A stretch of DNA of 26,995 nt from an uncultured Campylobacter sp. Its GTDB lineage: Bacteria > Campylobacterota > Campylobacteria > Campylobacterales > Campylobacteraceae. The stretch spans positions 1 to 26,995 of the forward strand of contig NZ_CALINL010000257.1 of assembly GCF_938045225.1 (NCBI RefSeq), written 5' to 3'. The translations under genes and the position numbers were made by a program. Shown one piece after another: positions 1 through 7,990 of the stretch (positions within the stretch are counted from its first letter, which is position 1; every line of letters starts with the position of its first letter). The notes beneath the pieces were generated by a model. It made no database searches, was not told where the DNA came from, and saw nothing but the letters and a program-made list of their open reading frames with translations.

Positions 1-13
1 TGAAGTATTTTTT

Positions 14-101
14 CGCTAGACAAGGCGGAATTTAAATTTTAAGCGTAGGCTAGACATATAGTCTGCCGAGCTTAAAATTTAAATTTCAACGCCGTATAGC
101 G
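14..101. repeat. Large imperfect palindrome (hairpin of about 88 nt)
   Basis: Three nested pairs of arms are visible. The outer arms are CGCTA (14-18) with TAGCG (97-101) and GGCG (24-27) with CGCC (90-93). The main 16-bp stem at 29-44 pairs perfectly with 70-85, and there is a short inner stem (48-55 with 61-67, one bulge). It lies just beyond the stop codon of the antiporter gene. It may terminate transcription or be a small mobile or REP-like element. There is no T-tract right after it, so a simple terminator is not certain. Confidence 0.6.
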
Positions 102-122
102 GAAAAAGACGAGCCGCCAAAT

Positions 123-1463
123 TTAGAGAATCATCGCTCCGATAACGCCGCCGATTAGTAGCGGTATATTAAAGAATATAAACGTCGGCACGCACGTATC
201 GTATATGTGATTGTGCTGGCCGTCGGCGTTTAGACCGCTCGTAGGCCCTAGCGTGCTATCGCTAGCGGGACTGCCCGCATCGCCCAGAGCTGCCGCGATA
301 CCTACTAGCAGGATGATAGCCGCCGGAGAAAAACCGAGCGATAGCGAAAACGGCACGTAGATCGCCGCGATGATCGGTATCGTGCCAAAGCTCGTGCCGA
401 TACCCATAGTAACGAGCAAGCCGATAGCTAGCATAAGTATCGCGCCGCCCATTTTGCCGCCGGCGACTGCGCTAGCAAAGCTCACCAGCTGCTCGATACC
501 GCCGCTCTCGCGTAAAACCGAGCCAAAGCCCGCGGCAACGAGCATGATAAATGCGATAAAGCCCATCATCGCTAGGCCGCTGTCCATGATTTTGTCAATT
601 TTTCGGTACTCGATACCGCCGAAAACCACCATAACTAGCAGCCCTAAAAGCGCGCCAAGCGGCATACTTTCGGTATAAATTTGCACTCCAAACGCCACTA
701 CCGCGCCGCCTAGCACCGCCCACTCTTTTTTAGTCATTTCTAGGCTTGCGGCCATCTGCGCCTCTTGCTCTTCGCTCGTTTCAAATTTGGTGTGAGCGTA
801 GTCGCGTCTTTTGCGGTAAAAGACGAAAACCGCCAAAAAGAGTCCGACTAGCATCGAGGCTCCGCCTATCCACATCACGTCCGAGATCTGGCTCATCTGT
901 ACATTTACGCCGTTGTTTGCGAGTTCTTTTTTGATGATGCCGTGAAAAATAAGTCCAAAGCCCACGCTAAGGCTCACGTACGGCGCCTTTAGTCCAAAAG
1001 TTAGCGCGCACGCGACGGCTCGGCGGTCGATGCCTAGGCGGTTCATCAGCGGCAAAAGCGGCGGGATGAGAATCGGGATGAAAGCGATGTGAACCGGGAT
1101 CAAATTTTGCGAGAGGCACGCGATTGCGGCGATTATCAGAGCAAAATAGGTTCTAGTTTTTGCTAACGCCTTGCTAACGGCGTTTATGAGGATCGCGGTT
1201 AGGTTTGTGTTGGCTATCGCGGCTGCGAGAGCGCCGAGCAGGATGTAGCTGAGCGAGGTTTCTAGGTTGCCCTTCATGCCGGTTATCAGCGTCGATGTGG
1301 TGGCCGTTAGCGCATCAAAAAACGCCCCTACGCCGGCAAATCCGCCGTGATAGATGAGACCCGCGACTAGGGCGGAGACGAGGATAGAAAGCAGGATGTT
1401 AAATCGCAGCAAACAAAGCGCAGTCATCACGAGGATACTGATCACGACGGGGTTGGTTAGCAT
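123..1463 (-). CDS. Na+/H+ antiporter-family transporter (NhaC/YuiF-like)
   Basis: A 446-aa polytopic inner-membrane protein with about ten or more hydrophobic spans. The C-terminal part carries the run GDAGSPASDSTLGPTSGLNA followed by a His/Asn/Asp-rich patch (about residues 397-423), which I associate with the Na+/H+ antiporter family whose Bacillus member is YuiF. A polar cytoplasmic loop rich in Glu and Lys lies near residues 215-248. Length is normal for the family. The ATG is preceded by AAAAAGGAAA, a good ribosome binding site. It stands alone: the next gene in the same direction is separated by a hairpin at 1501-1535. The transported substrate is uncertain, because family members have been linked to sodium/proton exchange and to amino-acid (histidine) uptake; sequence does not decide. 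Confidence 0.8.
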   Translation of the reverse strand: MLTNPVVISILVMTALCLLRFNILLSILVSALVAGLIYHGGFAGVGAFFDALTATTSTLITGMKGNLETSLSYILLGALAAAIANTNLTAILINAVSKALAKTRTYFALIIAAIACLSQNLIPVHIAFIPILIPPLLPLMNRLGIDRRAVACALTFGLKAPYVSLSVGFGLIFHGIIKKELANNGVNVQMSQISDVMWIGGASMLVGLFLAVFVFYRKRRDYAHTKFETSEEQEAQMAASLEMTKKEWAVLGGAVVAFGVQIYTESMPLGALLGLLVMVVFGGIEYRKIDKIMDSGLAMMGFIAFIMLVAAGFGSVLRESGGIEQLVSFASAVAGGKMGGAILMLAIGLLVTMGIGTSFGTIPIIAAIYVPFSLSLGFSPAAIILLVGIAAALGDAGSPASDSTLGPTSGLNADGQHNHIYDTCVPTFIFFNIPLLIGGVIGAMIL

Positions 1464-1500
1464 TATTTTCCTTTTTATAAATAAAATTCGTAAATCAAAT

Positions 1501-1535
1501 TTCGCCGCCGGTCAAATTTGACGACTAGCGGCGAA
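1501..1535 (-). terminator. Hairpin after the repeat-protein gene
   Basis: A perfect 8-bp inverted repeat TTCGCCGC / GCGGCGAA (1501-1508 with 1528-1535) lies 12 bp past the stop codon of the minus-strand gene at 1548-1958. On the minus strand it is followed by AATTTGATTT, a modest T-rich tail, so it is a plausible but not strong terminator. Confidence 0.45.
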
Positions 1536-1547
1536 CGGGCGTCAAAT

Positions 1548-1958
1548 TTATCTAACGCGGATGCCTAGTCTCGGCTTGTTATTATAGTATTCGTCGTCTC
1601 GGTCGTTATATCCGTCATCGTATCCGTCATTATAACCTCTATTATAACCCCTATCTCCGTCATCGTATCCGTCATATCTGCCGATACCGTTTTGTCTCAT
1701 GTATTGATCGGTGATTTCCCTGCGGTAATCTTTTCTTTTATAGTTTCTTCCGTATCCATCGTCGTAACGGCCGTCTAGCATCAAAATAACGTCGGAATTT
1801 GAAAGCATATCTTTGCAATATCCATCTTTGCAGCGTTTTTTATTATAAGCTTTTCCGTTTGGTACGATAATTAAAGATTCGTTTGAATATCTGTCGTAAG
1901 CGTCTGCAAAGTTTATAAAAAGAGCAACGATAAGACCTATTAAAGCAAACTTCTTCAT
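1548..1958 (-). CDS. Secreted Asp/Gly/Tyr-rich repeat protein, unknown function
   Basis: 136 aa. Residues 1-20 form a Sec signal peptide (MKK, hydrophobic core, ADA cleavage site). A short middle part has two cysteines in the pattern CKDGYC. The C-terminal half is low complexity, with repeated DGYDDG, RGYN and DGYND units, ending in RLGIRVR. At DNA level a 20-base unit occurs at 1611-1630 and again at 1655-1674, so the repeat region could change length by slippage. The ATG is preceded by AGAAAGGAT, a good ribosome binding site. It is transcribed divergently from the CsgG-like gene and may share its regulatory region. I do not recognise the family. Acidic Asp/Gly repeats could bind cations such as calcium, but that is a guess. 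Confidence 0.75.
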   Translation of the reverse strand: MKKFALIGLIVALFINFADAYDRYSNESLIIVPNGKAYNKKRCKDGYCKDMLSNSDVILMLDGRYDDGYGRNYKRKDYRREITDQYMRQNGIGRYDGYDDGDRGYNRGYNDGYDDGYNDRDDEYYNNKPRLGIRVR

Positions 1959-2032
1959 GAAAAATCCTTTCTAGTTAATTTTTAATCATTTTATAATATA
2001 AAATTTAAAGTAAAGTAAATTTTTAGCGCAAA

Positions 2033-2038
2033 TATAAT
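2033..2038 (+). promoter_or_regulatory. -10 box of the CsgG-like gene
   Basis: A perfect TATAAT 33 bp before the ATG at 2072, in AT-rich DNA with no clear -35 box, as is usual for Campylobacter sigma-70 promoters. The strong ribosome binding site CAAGGAG follows at about 2059-2065. Confidence 0.6.
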
Positions 2039-2071
2039 ACAATCTCTCGAAATTTTTTCAAGGAGTAAGTA

Positions 2072-2890
2072 ATGATAAAATCGTTTTTTGGCGCGTCGAA
2101 GATTGCGGCTTTGGCTTTGCCTTTTCTTTTGACGGGTTGTATGTCGTCGATGAATATGGGCTCAAGCAGCGCCAAAACGACTGCTACGGGCTCTGCAGGC
2201 GGTTCAAATTCTCAAAACGCAAACGCTCAACTTCAAAAATGTTCTCAATCTTTAGGCACCATGGTGATTTACGAAGATAGAGATTCTGACTGGTATACCG
2301 TACTTACAAGAGATTATAGGCTTCCTTCCACCGTTCCGGTTCTTAGGCTTTTAGCGCAACAATCAAACTGCTTTGTCGTCGTCGAGCGTGGTAAGGCATT
2401 TAACCAAATGATGGAAGAGCGCGCCTTGATGCAGTCGGGCGAACTTAGAAAGACTTCAAATTTTAAAAAAGGTCAGATGGTTGCCGCAGACTACACTTTA
2501 ACGCCTTCGATAACTTTTAGCGCAAGCGATACTAGCGGTATCGGTGGCGTAGTCGGCGCATTTTTTGGCGGCGTAGCCGGCGCGGTAGCCGGTGGATTTA
2601 GCACGAGTGATGCCAGTACGATGCTAACTCTCATCGAAAACCGCTCTGGCGTACAGTTAGCGGCAGCTGAGGGAAGCGCTAGAAACACGGACTTTGCAGG
2701 ACTTGGAGGCTTATTTGGTAGTAAGGTAGGCGGAGGACTTGGGGCCTACGCCAACACGCCTGAGGGCAAAGTCATAGTAGCAGCCTTCACCGACTCGATG
2801 AATAACCTAATAGAAGCCGTCAGAAACTACAAAATGCAAACCGTAAAAGGCGGTTTGGGCGCGGGTGGCACGATGAAAGTAGCGGATTAA
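2072..2890 (+). CDS. CsgG/HfaB-like outer-membrane lipoprotein
   Basis: 272 aa. A lipoprotein signal peptide ends in the lipobox LTGC (Cys23), followed by a Ser/Gly/Ala-rich linker to about residue 50. The body resembles the CsgG family: residues near 95-135 read FVVVERGKAFNQMMEER, the typical pattern where CsgG proteins describe an ageing or damaged-cell independent 'ERxx...E' helix, and Gly/Ala-rich stretches (about 150-175 and 205-225) sit where membrane-inserting hairpins are found in that family. CsgG forms a nonameric outer-membrane pore that exports curli subunits. No curli subunit (CsgA/B), CsgE or CsgF gene is visible nearby, so the cargo is unknown. It is a single-gene unit with its own promoter and terminator. 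Family call is moderately sure; a role in amyloid export is not shown. Confidence 0.7.
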   Translation: MIKSFFGASKIAALALPFLLTGCMSSMNMGSSSAKTTATGSAGGSNSQNANAQLQKCSQSLGTMVIYEDRDSDWYTVLTRDYRLPSTVPVLRLLAQQSNCFVVVERGKAFNQMMEERALMQSGELRKTSNFKKGQMVAADYTLTPSITFSASDTSGIGGVVGAFFGGVAGAVAGGFSTSDASTMLTLIENRSGVQLAAAEGSARNTDFAGLGGLFGSKVGGGLGAYANTPEGKVIVAAFTDSMNNLIEAVRNYKMQTVKGGLGAGGTMKVAD

Positions 2891-2903
2891 TTTTATCTTC
2901 GTT

Positions 2904-2937
2904 AGGCTAGATTGACCAGAATCGCTCTAGCCTTTTA
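2904..2937 (+). terminator. Terminator of the CsgG-like gene
   Basis: An 8-bp stem AGGCTAGA (2904-2911) pairs with TCTAGCCT (2926-2933), followed by TTT, 13 bp after the stop codon. The remaining stretch to 3159 holds no gene that I can support, only a short perfect hairpin TGAGTAA/TTACTCA at 3085-3101. Confidence 0.65.
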
Positions 2938-3159
2938 TAAGCGCAAGGTAATCTCTCTACTTTGCGTTTAAATTTGAGCTTTCGGGTTCAAATTTACATA
3001 TTTTTCTATGTCAAATTTGGGTTTCCTATTTAAAAAGACCTGCGTTAAATTTACTTTAAATTCTAGTTCGAAAAATTATAGCGGTGAGTAAAAATTACTC
3101 AAATTTGATCTAGACATAAACCAAAAACTCAAATTTACGCTCGCTAGCAAATATTAAAT

Positions 3160-4197
3160 TTACTTCGCGTGTAGCTCTTTTGCGTATTTTGACTTTTCGA
3201 GATTTTCGATTAGCTTTTGCGTGCGCATATCTCTGGCCTCGGGCACTAGATGAAACCACGTATCGTGCAGAAATTTACGCGGGAAATAGCTATCTTTATA
3301 ATCGCCGATCATCTCAAAGCCGTTATCTTCGATGAGCTTTTTTACTTCTTTTAGAAATTTTTGATTATCCGCAGCCTGCGGGTAGTTTAGGTCGTAGCAA
3401 TCATCGCCCGCGACGGCAGGGTAGGTAAAGATAAATTTAATCCCTTTTTCGCGTTCAAGCTTTTTCATAAAATTTAAATTTTCTTTGAAAATATCGCTTA
3501 TGCCGATTTTACCGCCTGAAAAATCGGTGAAAAATATGTATTTTTGGCACGCCATCTGCGTGTCTTTGGCTTCTTCTACTTTGCCGATGTATTTGTAGTC
3601 GCCGCGTTCGCCGTTTTTAAAATCCGGCGAAAAATCGTGCACGGCTTGAGGCTTTTTGTTGATAAAGTTATCGAAATTTATCTCAAACGCCGCTATTTCT
3701 TTATAGTCTCTTATCGCCGCGTTTATAAATGCTTGAAACGGGATTTGCGATATAGTTTTTAGCTTTTCAAAAAACGGCAAATAGTCGTAAAAATGGTGAA
3801 TCTCAAAAAAAAGTCCGTAATAATAAGTATCGGGCGGAACATCGTTGATGTAGTACCTGTACTCCAAAGGCAGGATAAAAATATCTCCTTTATGCGCTAG
3901 CTTGGCCGCTCGGTAGAGTCTGTGGCGTAGCGGATAGCCGCCGTGATCGGCTAAATTTATAACCAGCTTGCCAAAGTGCTTTTCAAGCATCTGGGAGTTG
4001 ATACCGTGATAGGAGTTTGAGCCGCTTTCGACGATGATACGGTTTTGTTCGGTCGTGTTTGAGATGAGGTAGTTTTTATACGCGTAGTGATGAGCCGACG
4101 AAACCCTGATGAGAAACATAGCAAACGCCATATAAAACGCGATCATAACTAGCGTCAAAATAGGAAGCGTCAAAAGAAAAATTTTATATTTTTTCAA
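3160..4197 (-). CDS. SGNH-type protein paired with an MBOAT acyltransferase
   Basis: 345 aa. One N-terminal membrane anchor (about residues 7-30) leaves the remainder outside the cytoplasm. The segment GSNSYHG (59-65) fits the serine block of SGNH/DltD-like proteins, with LVINLADHGG following at 78-87. The C-terminal HDTWFHL (311-317) supplies the expected catalytic Asp312 and His316, in the DxxxHL form seen in MBOAT partners. In AlgI/AlgJ-, PatA/PatB- and DltB/DltD-type systems the MBOAT protein brings an acyl group across the membrane and the SGNH-type partner transfers it to a polymer. The gene lies 8 bp downstream of the MBOAT gene, which supports a common operon. The acceptor (peptidoglycan, lipooligosaccharide or another glycan) cannot be read from the sequence. 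Confidence 0.7.
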   Translation of the reverse strand: MKKYKIFLLTLPILTLVMIAFYMAFAMFLIRVSSAHHYAYKNYLISNTTEQNRIIVESGSNSYHGINSQMLEKHFGKLVINLADHGGYPLRHRLYRAAKLAHKGDIFILPLEYRYYINDVPPDTYYYGLFFEIHHFYDYLPFFEKLKTISQIPFQAFINAAIRDYKEIAAFEINFDNFINKKPQAVHDFSPDFKNGERGDYKYIGKVEEAKDTQMACQKYIFFTDFSGGKIGISDIFKENLNFMKKLEREKGIKFIFTYPAVAGDDCYDLNYPQAADNQKFLKEVKKLIEDNGFEMIGDYKDSYFPRKFLHDTWFHLVPEARDMRTQKLIENLEKSKYAKELHAK

Positions 4198-4205
4198 ATT
4201 TAATC

Positions 4206-5657
4206 CTAAAAGTTAAAATACAAGAACGGCGACTCCTGCGCACCGGAGTTAATCGCAAAAACCAAAGCAAGCAAAAATGCCGTAAACAGCGCGGTAAGAA
4301 AGCCAAATTTTGCTCTAGCGGCCATTTCGTTCGAGTTTCGCCCAAAAACCGTAACCAAAAGCGTAATACCCATAATAGCGCAAAACGTACCCATGGCTAT
4401 TTGCGGCGTTTCCATAAAATTTATTTGATTGTATCCCAGAGAGTTACTTATGTACTCTAAGTAGTTAAAATTTATCTTAACCGAGCTAAAATCAAACATG
4501 CCTTTTAGCACTTTCATCGCGCTATCTAAGTCTCTGGCGCGGAAAAATATCCAAGTGATATTTATAAAATTAAACGTTATAAACCAAGCTAAAAATTTAT
4601 TCATCGGGCGAAAATGCGCGCCGTAAAATCTGCAAATCATCATCGCAAACCCGTGTAGCGCGCCCCAGATGATAAACATCCAACCAGCCCCGTGCCAAAG
4701 TCCGCCTAGCAAAAATACCGCAAAAACGTTGGCGTAGGTACGGTATTCGCCTCTGCGGTTACCGCCTAGCGGGATGTAGATGTAGTCGCGTAAAAATCTC
4801 GAAAGCGTCATATGCCATCTGTGCCAAAAGTCTTGGATGTTTAGAGCTTTGTAAGGGGAGTTAAAATTTAACGGTAGAACAATGTTAAACATATATGAAA
4901 TGCCGATCGCCATATCGGTGTAACCGCTAAAGTCAAAATATAGCTGAAAAGTGTAGCTAAGGCTCGTGATCCATGCCTCGCTCATGCTAAGAGTCGTATA
5001 CACGTCAAAACCGTGAAGGGCAAACCTAGCGAAAAAATCTGCCACTACGACCTTTTTAAAAAGTCCGATCGAAAATAAAAAAAGTCCGATACTTAAATTT
5101 TTATAGTTTATGCGCTTTAAACGTAAATTTGCAAACTGCGGCATCATCTCGGCGTGGTGGATGATAGGACCAGCTAAAAGATGTGGAAAATATGTCACGA
5201 AAAGAGCGTAGCGAAGGAAGCTGGGCTCTTTTACTTTTTCGTGATAGCAGTCTACTAGAAACGCTATTTGCGTAAATGTAAAAAAGCTGATGCCAAGAGG
5301 TAAAATAACGTGGTGAAGCGGTACGTCGGCGCCAAAAATTCCGTTAAAATTTTCTATCAAAAAGTCGGTGTATTTGTAGTAGGCCAGTAGGGCTAAATTT
5401 GCCGCGACGCCCGCCCATAAAATAAGTTTTTTGCGGGAGGGGTGGGCGCAAAGTAGATGACCGACGTAGAAGTTAAACGTAATCGAACCTAAAATAAGCG
5501 GGATATAAATAAAATTCCAATATCCATAAAAAAATAGCGAAGCGACCGTGAGCCAAAAGATACTGAGTTGAACGAATTTGAGTTTATTTAAAACAAAATA
5601 AACTCCAAAGGTAATCGGTAAGAAAAAAACTATAAACGCAAATGAGTTAAAAAGCAT
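4206..5657 (-). CDS. MBOAT membrane O-acyltransferase (AlgI/PatA/DltB family)
   Basis: 483 aa with about ten membrane segments. The family's core is clear: FWHRWHMTLSRFLRDYIYIP near residues 277-296, followed by LGGNRRG, and GGLWHGAGW at 318-326 with the invariant active-site His322. Length is typical of AlgI-like proteins. The enzyme is expected to move an acetyl or other short acyl group from a cytoplasmic donor to the periplasmic side. It is the first gene of a two-gene unit with the SGNH-type partner. Start: ATG at 5657 with AAAATAAGGGTAAAA just upstream. It is divergent from ilvD, sharing a 108-bp AT-rich intergenic region. The acyl group and the acceptor are not known. Campylobacter PatA, which O-acetylates peptidoglycan, is one possibility, but I cannot tell it apart from other MBOAT branches here. 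Confidence 0.88.
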   Translation of the reverse strand: MLFNSFAFIVFFLPITFGVYFVLNKLKFVQLSIFWLTVASLFFYGYWNFIYIPLILGSITFNFYVGHLLCAHPSRKKLILWAGVAANLALLAYYKYTDFLIENFNGIFGADVPLHHVILPLGISFFTFTQIAFLVDCYHEKVKEPSFLRYALFVTYFPHLLAGPIIHHAEMMPQFANLRLKRINYKNLSIGLFLFSIGLFKKVVVADFFARFALHGFDVYTTLSMSEAWITSLSYTFQLYFDFSGYTDMAIGISYMFNIVLPLNFNSPYKALNIQDFWHRWHMTLSRFLRDYIYIPLGGNRRGEYRTYANVFAVFLLGGLWHGAGWMFIIWGALHGFAMMICRFYGAHFRPMNKFLAWFITFNFINITWIFFRARDLDSAMKVLKGMFDFSSVKINFNYLEYISNSLGYNQINFMETPQIAMGTFCAIMGITLLVTVFGRNSNEMAARAKFGFLTALFTAFLLALVFAINSGAQESPFLYFNF

Positions 5658-5731
5658 TTTTACCCTTATTTTAAAAGAGTTTAAATATACTCAAATTTGA
5701 TTTAAATTAAGCTTTTTAAAGCTAAATTCGA

Positions 5732-5737
5732 TAAAAT
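5732..5737 (+). promoter_or_regulatory. Likely -10 box of ilvD
   Basis: TAAAAT in the context CGATAAAATCG, 29 bp before the ilvD start codon, with no convincing -35 box. It is the best -10 candidate in the ilvD/MBOAT intergenic region, but not a perfect match. Confidence 0.4.
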
Positions 5738-5765
5738 CGCCCAAATTCCACTAAAAGGATCAAAT

Positions 5766-7439
5766 TTGAGAAGCGACATCATCAAAAAAGGCTATACGCG
5801 CGCGCCGCACAGAAGCTTGCTAAGAGCGACCGGGCTAAAGGACGAGGACTTTGAAAAACCCTTCATCGGCGTAGCAAACAGCTTCATCGAGATCATCCCG
5901 GGGCACTTTTTCCTCAACAAATACTCCGAAATTTTAAAAGACGAGATCCGCAAAAACGGCTGCGTGCCCTTTGAGTTTAACTGCATCGGCGTGGACGACG
6001 GCATAGCGATGGGACACAGCGGGATGCTTTATAGCCTGCCTAGCCGCGAGCTGATCGCAAACTCCATAGAAACGGTGATGAACGCGCACGCCTTAGACGC
6101 CCTCGTATGTATGCCAAACTGCGATAAAATCGTGCCCGGCATGGTGATGGGCGCGCTTCGCGTGAACGTGCCGACGGTTTTTGTTAGCGGCGGCCCGATG
6201 AAAAAGGGCTACACCAAAAGGGGCGAGCCTATCGACCTTGCGACTGCGTTTGAGGCGGTGGGTAAATTTGAAACCAAAGAGATCAGCGCCGAGGAGCTAA
6301 AAGAGATTGAGTGCGCCGCCTGTCCGAGCGGGGGCAGCTGCTCGGGGATGTTTACGGCAAACTCGATGAATACGCTGTGCGAAGCGATGGGTATCGCGCT
6401 AAAAGGCAACGGCACCGTGCCAGCTCTTACGCCTGAGCGTGAGGAGCTTATCCGCGAGGCGGGGCGACGAATTTGCCAAATCGCGCTCGATGAAAAATAC
6501 AAAATCCGCAACATCGTGAACGAAAAATCGATCCAAAACGCCCTGGTAGTCGATATGGCGATGGGCGGCAGCAGCAACACCGTGCTGCATATCCTAGCTA
6601 TCGCGCGCGAAGCGGGGGTAAATTTACAGATCGCAGGGCTCAACGAGATCAGCCGCAAGATCGCGCACATCGCCAAAATCAGCCCGAGTCTGCCAAACGT
6701 GCATATGGAGGACATCGACCGTGCGGGCGGCCTAAGCGCCGTGATAAATGAAATTTCGCGCCGCGATAACGGGCTGCTGGGGCTAGATGCGCTAACGATA
6801 AGCGGCGAAAGCCTAACCGAGCGCGTCGGAGCTAGCGTCATAAAAGACGAATCCGTCATCCGCAAGGTCGAAAATGCCTACTCGCAGGTCGGCGGGCTGG
6901 CGGTTTTGTTTGGAAATTTAGCCGAGCAGGGCTGCGTCATCAAGACCGCTGGCATCATCGGCGAGCGCAAATTTAGCGGCAAGGCGGTCTGCTTTAACAG
7001 CCAAGACGAGGCGATAGAGGGGATCTCAAGCGGCAAGGTAAACAAAGGCGACGTGGTCGTCATCCGCTACGAAGGGCCGCGCGGAGGCCCGGGCATGCAG
7101 GAGATGCTAAGCCCGACATCGCTCATCATGGGGCGTGGGCTGGGCGCGGACGTAGCTCTCATCACGGACGGCAGGTTTAGCGGCGCTACGAGAGGACTAA
7201 GCGTCGGGCACGTGAGCCCCGAAGCTGCCGAGGGCGGTATGATCGGACTGCTGCAAGACGGCGACATCATCGACATTGACGTGGATACATACGCGATCAA
7301 CGTGCGCCTAAGTGAAGCCGAGATCGCTACGCGCAGGGCTAAATTTAAACCGCTTGAAAAACCGTTGCCGTATCGCTGGCTACGAATGTATCGCAAGCTG
7401 GTAACGAACGCAAGCAACGGAGCGATTTTGGAGGCGTAA
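5766..7439 (+). CDS. ilvD: Dihydroxy-acid dehydratase
   Basis: 557 aa, full length. It dehydrates 2,3-dihydroxy-isovalerate and 2,3-dihydroxy-3-methylvalerate to the 2-keto acids in valine and isoleucine synthesis, in the cytoplasm. Iron-sulphur and metal site residues are visible: Cys119 in MPNCDK and Cys192 in CPSGGSCSG. The position that holds a third cysteine in plant [2Fe-2S] enzymes is a glycine here (IIPGH). The start codon is TTG: AAAGGA lies at 5753-5758 at good spacing, and the resulting MRSDIIKKG matches the N-terminus I know from C. jejuni IlvD. GC-rich codon use contrasts sharply with the genes that follow downstream. A degraded copy of its 3' end (residues 492-512) lies at 7778-7840. 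Confidence 0.96.
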   Translation: MRSDIIKKGYTRAPHRSLLRATGLKDEDFEKPFIGVANSFIEIIPGHFFLNKYSEILKDEIRKNGCVPFEFNCIGVDDGIAMGHSGMLYSLPSRELIANSIETVMNAHALDALVCMPNCDKIVPGMVMGALRVNVPTVFVSGGPMKKGYTKRGEPIDLATAFEAVGKFETKEISAEELKEIECAACPSGGSCSGMFTANSMNTLCEAMGIALKGNGTVPALTPEREELIREAGRRICQIALDEKYKIRNIVNEKSIQNALVVDMAMGGSSNTVLHILAIAREAGVNLQIAGLNEISRKIAHIAKISPSLPNVHMEDIDRAGGLSAVINEISRRDNGLLGLDALTISGESLTERVGASVIKDESVIRKVENAYSQVGGLAVLFGNLAEQGCVIKTAGIIGERKFSGKAVCFNSQDEAIEGISSGKVNKGDVVVIRYEGPRGGPGMQEMLSPTSLIMGRGLGADVALITDGRFSGATRGLSVGHVSPEAAEGGMIGLLQDGDIIDIDVDTYAINVRLSEAEIATRRAKFKPLEKPLPYRWLRMYRKLVTNASNGAILEA

Positions 7440-7461
7440 AGCGCCTTAAATTTTAAATATG

Positions 7462-7496
7462 CCGCCGCAAATTTGAGCAAACTTGTGGCGGTTTTT
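7462..7496 (+). terminator. ilvD terminator
   Basis: A 12-bp stem (7462-7473 with 7480-7491, one wobble pair and one mismatch) with a 6-nt loop, followed directly by TTTTT. It lies 22 bp after the ilvD stop codon. The stretch 7497-7777 after it contains no gene I can support; base composition becomes AT-rich within it. Confidence 0.75.
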
Positions 7497-7777
7497 GCTA
7501 AATTTTCGCGCCGTTTTTTGGTAAAAGCCTCAAATTTAACGTCGGCTAGGTATCTCTAATTCTTAGCGCCGCAATATATGAGTCGTCGTTATATAATTGG
7601 GGCAGATAATTGTTTACTTTTGAGGCTGTTTTTCATTAAGTTTGAGATTAAATTTGTGCAAATTTATGTCACTTGTCTGAGCTTAAGGTCCACTTAGTAC
7701 TATTTTATTAATTAGCTTGTCATGATTAGTGGCCAAGTGCTGGATATGCAACAACTTAGGAAGTGACCAAGGTTTAA

Positions 7778-7840
7778 ATGGGATTGCTGCTAAGTGGAAG
7801 CATTATTGATATCGATGTCGACAAGATAATCAATCTATGA
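7778..7840 (+). pseudogene. ilvD: Degraded fragment of the ilvD 3' end
   Basis: Read from 7778, the DNA encodes MGLLLSGSIIDIDVDKIIN and then stops. The intact IlvD has MIGLLQDGDIIDIDVDTYAIN at residues 492-512, so the core GSIIDIDVD-type stretch is plainly related, with about 13 of 18 positions the same. In the following 50 bases, words such as TACGTAAGCACAAAGTCAGC can be matched loosely to the IlvD stretch IATRRAKF with frameshifts; that extension is weaker. The codons are AT-rich, unlike the resident ilvD. This suggests the fragment came with foreign DNA from a low-GC relative, rather than being a recent local duplication. Confidence 0.65.
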
Positions 7841-7951
7841 TTAAATGATAAATAAAATACTGTACGTAAGCACAAAGTCAGCAAAAATTAGTGATAAACG
7901 TGAGCGGCAAAATAGTTTTTGAGGACATAAATATTAATTTAAGATAAAAAG

Positions 7952-7960
7952 TATTACAAT
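7952..7960 (+). promoter_or_regulatory. Possible -10 region of the RexA-like gene
   Basis: TATTACAAT contains TACAAT, five of six matches to TATAAT, 31 bp before the preferred ATG at 7991. There is no clear -35 box. The region is so AT-rich that chance matches are likely. Confidence 0.3.
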
Positions 7961-7990
7961 CAGAAATTAATGAATTCACGAGGTAAAAAT

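Noticed and set aside
6209..6865. 218-aa open frame antisense to ilvD
   Set aside because: Low-complexity Ser/Ile/Arg-rich product, no ribosome binding site, fully inside a well-conserved gene; a mirror effect of ilvD codon use.
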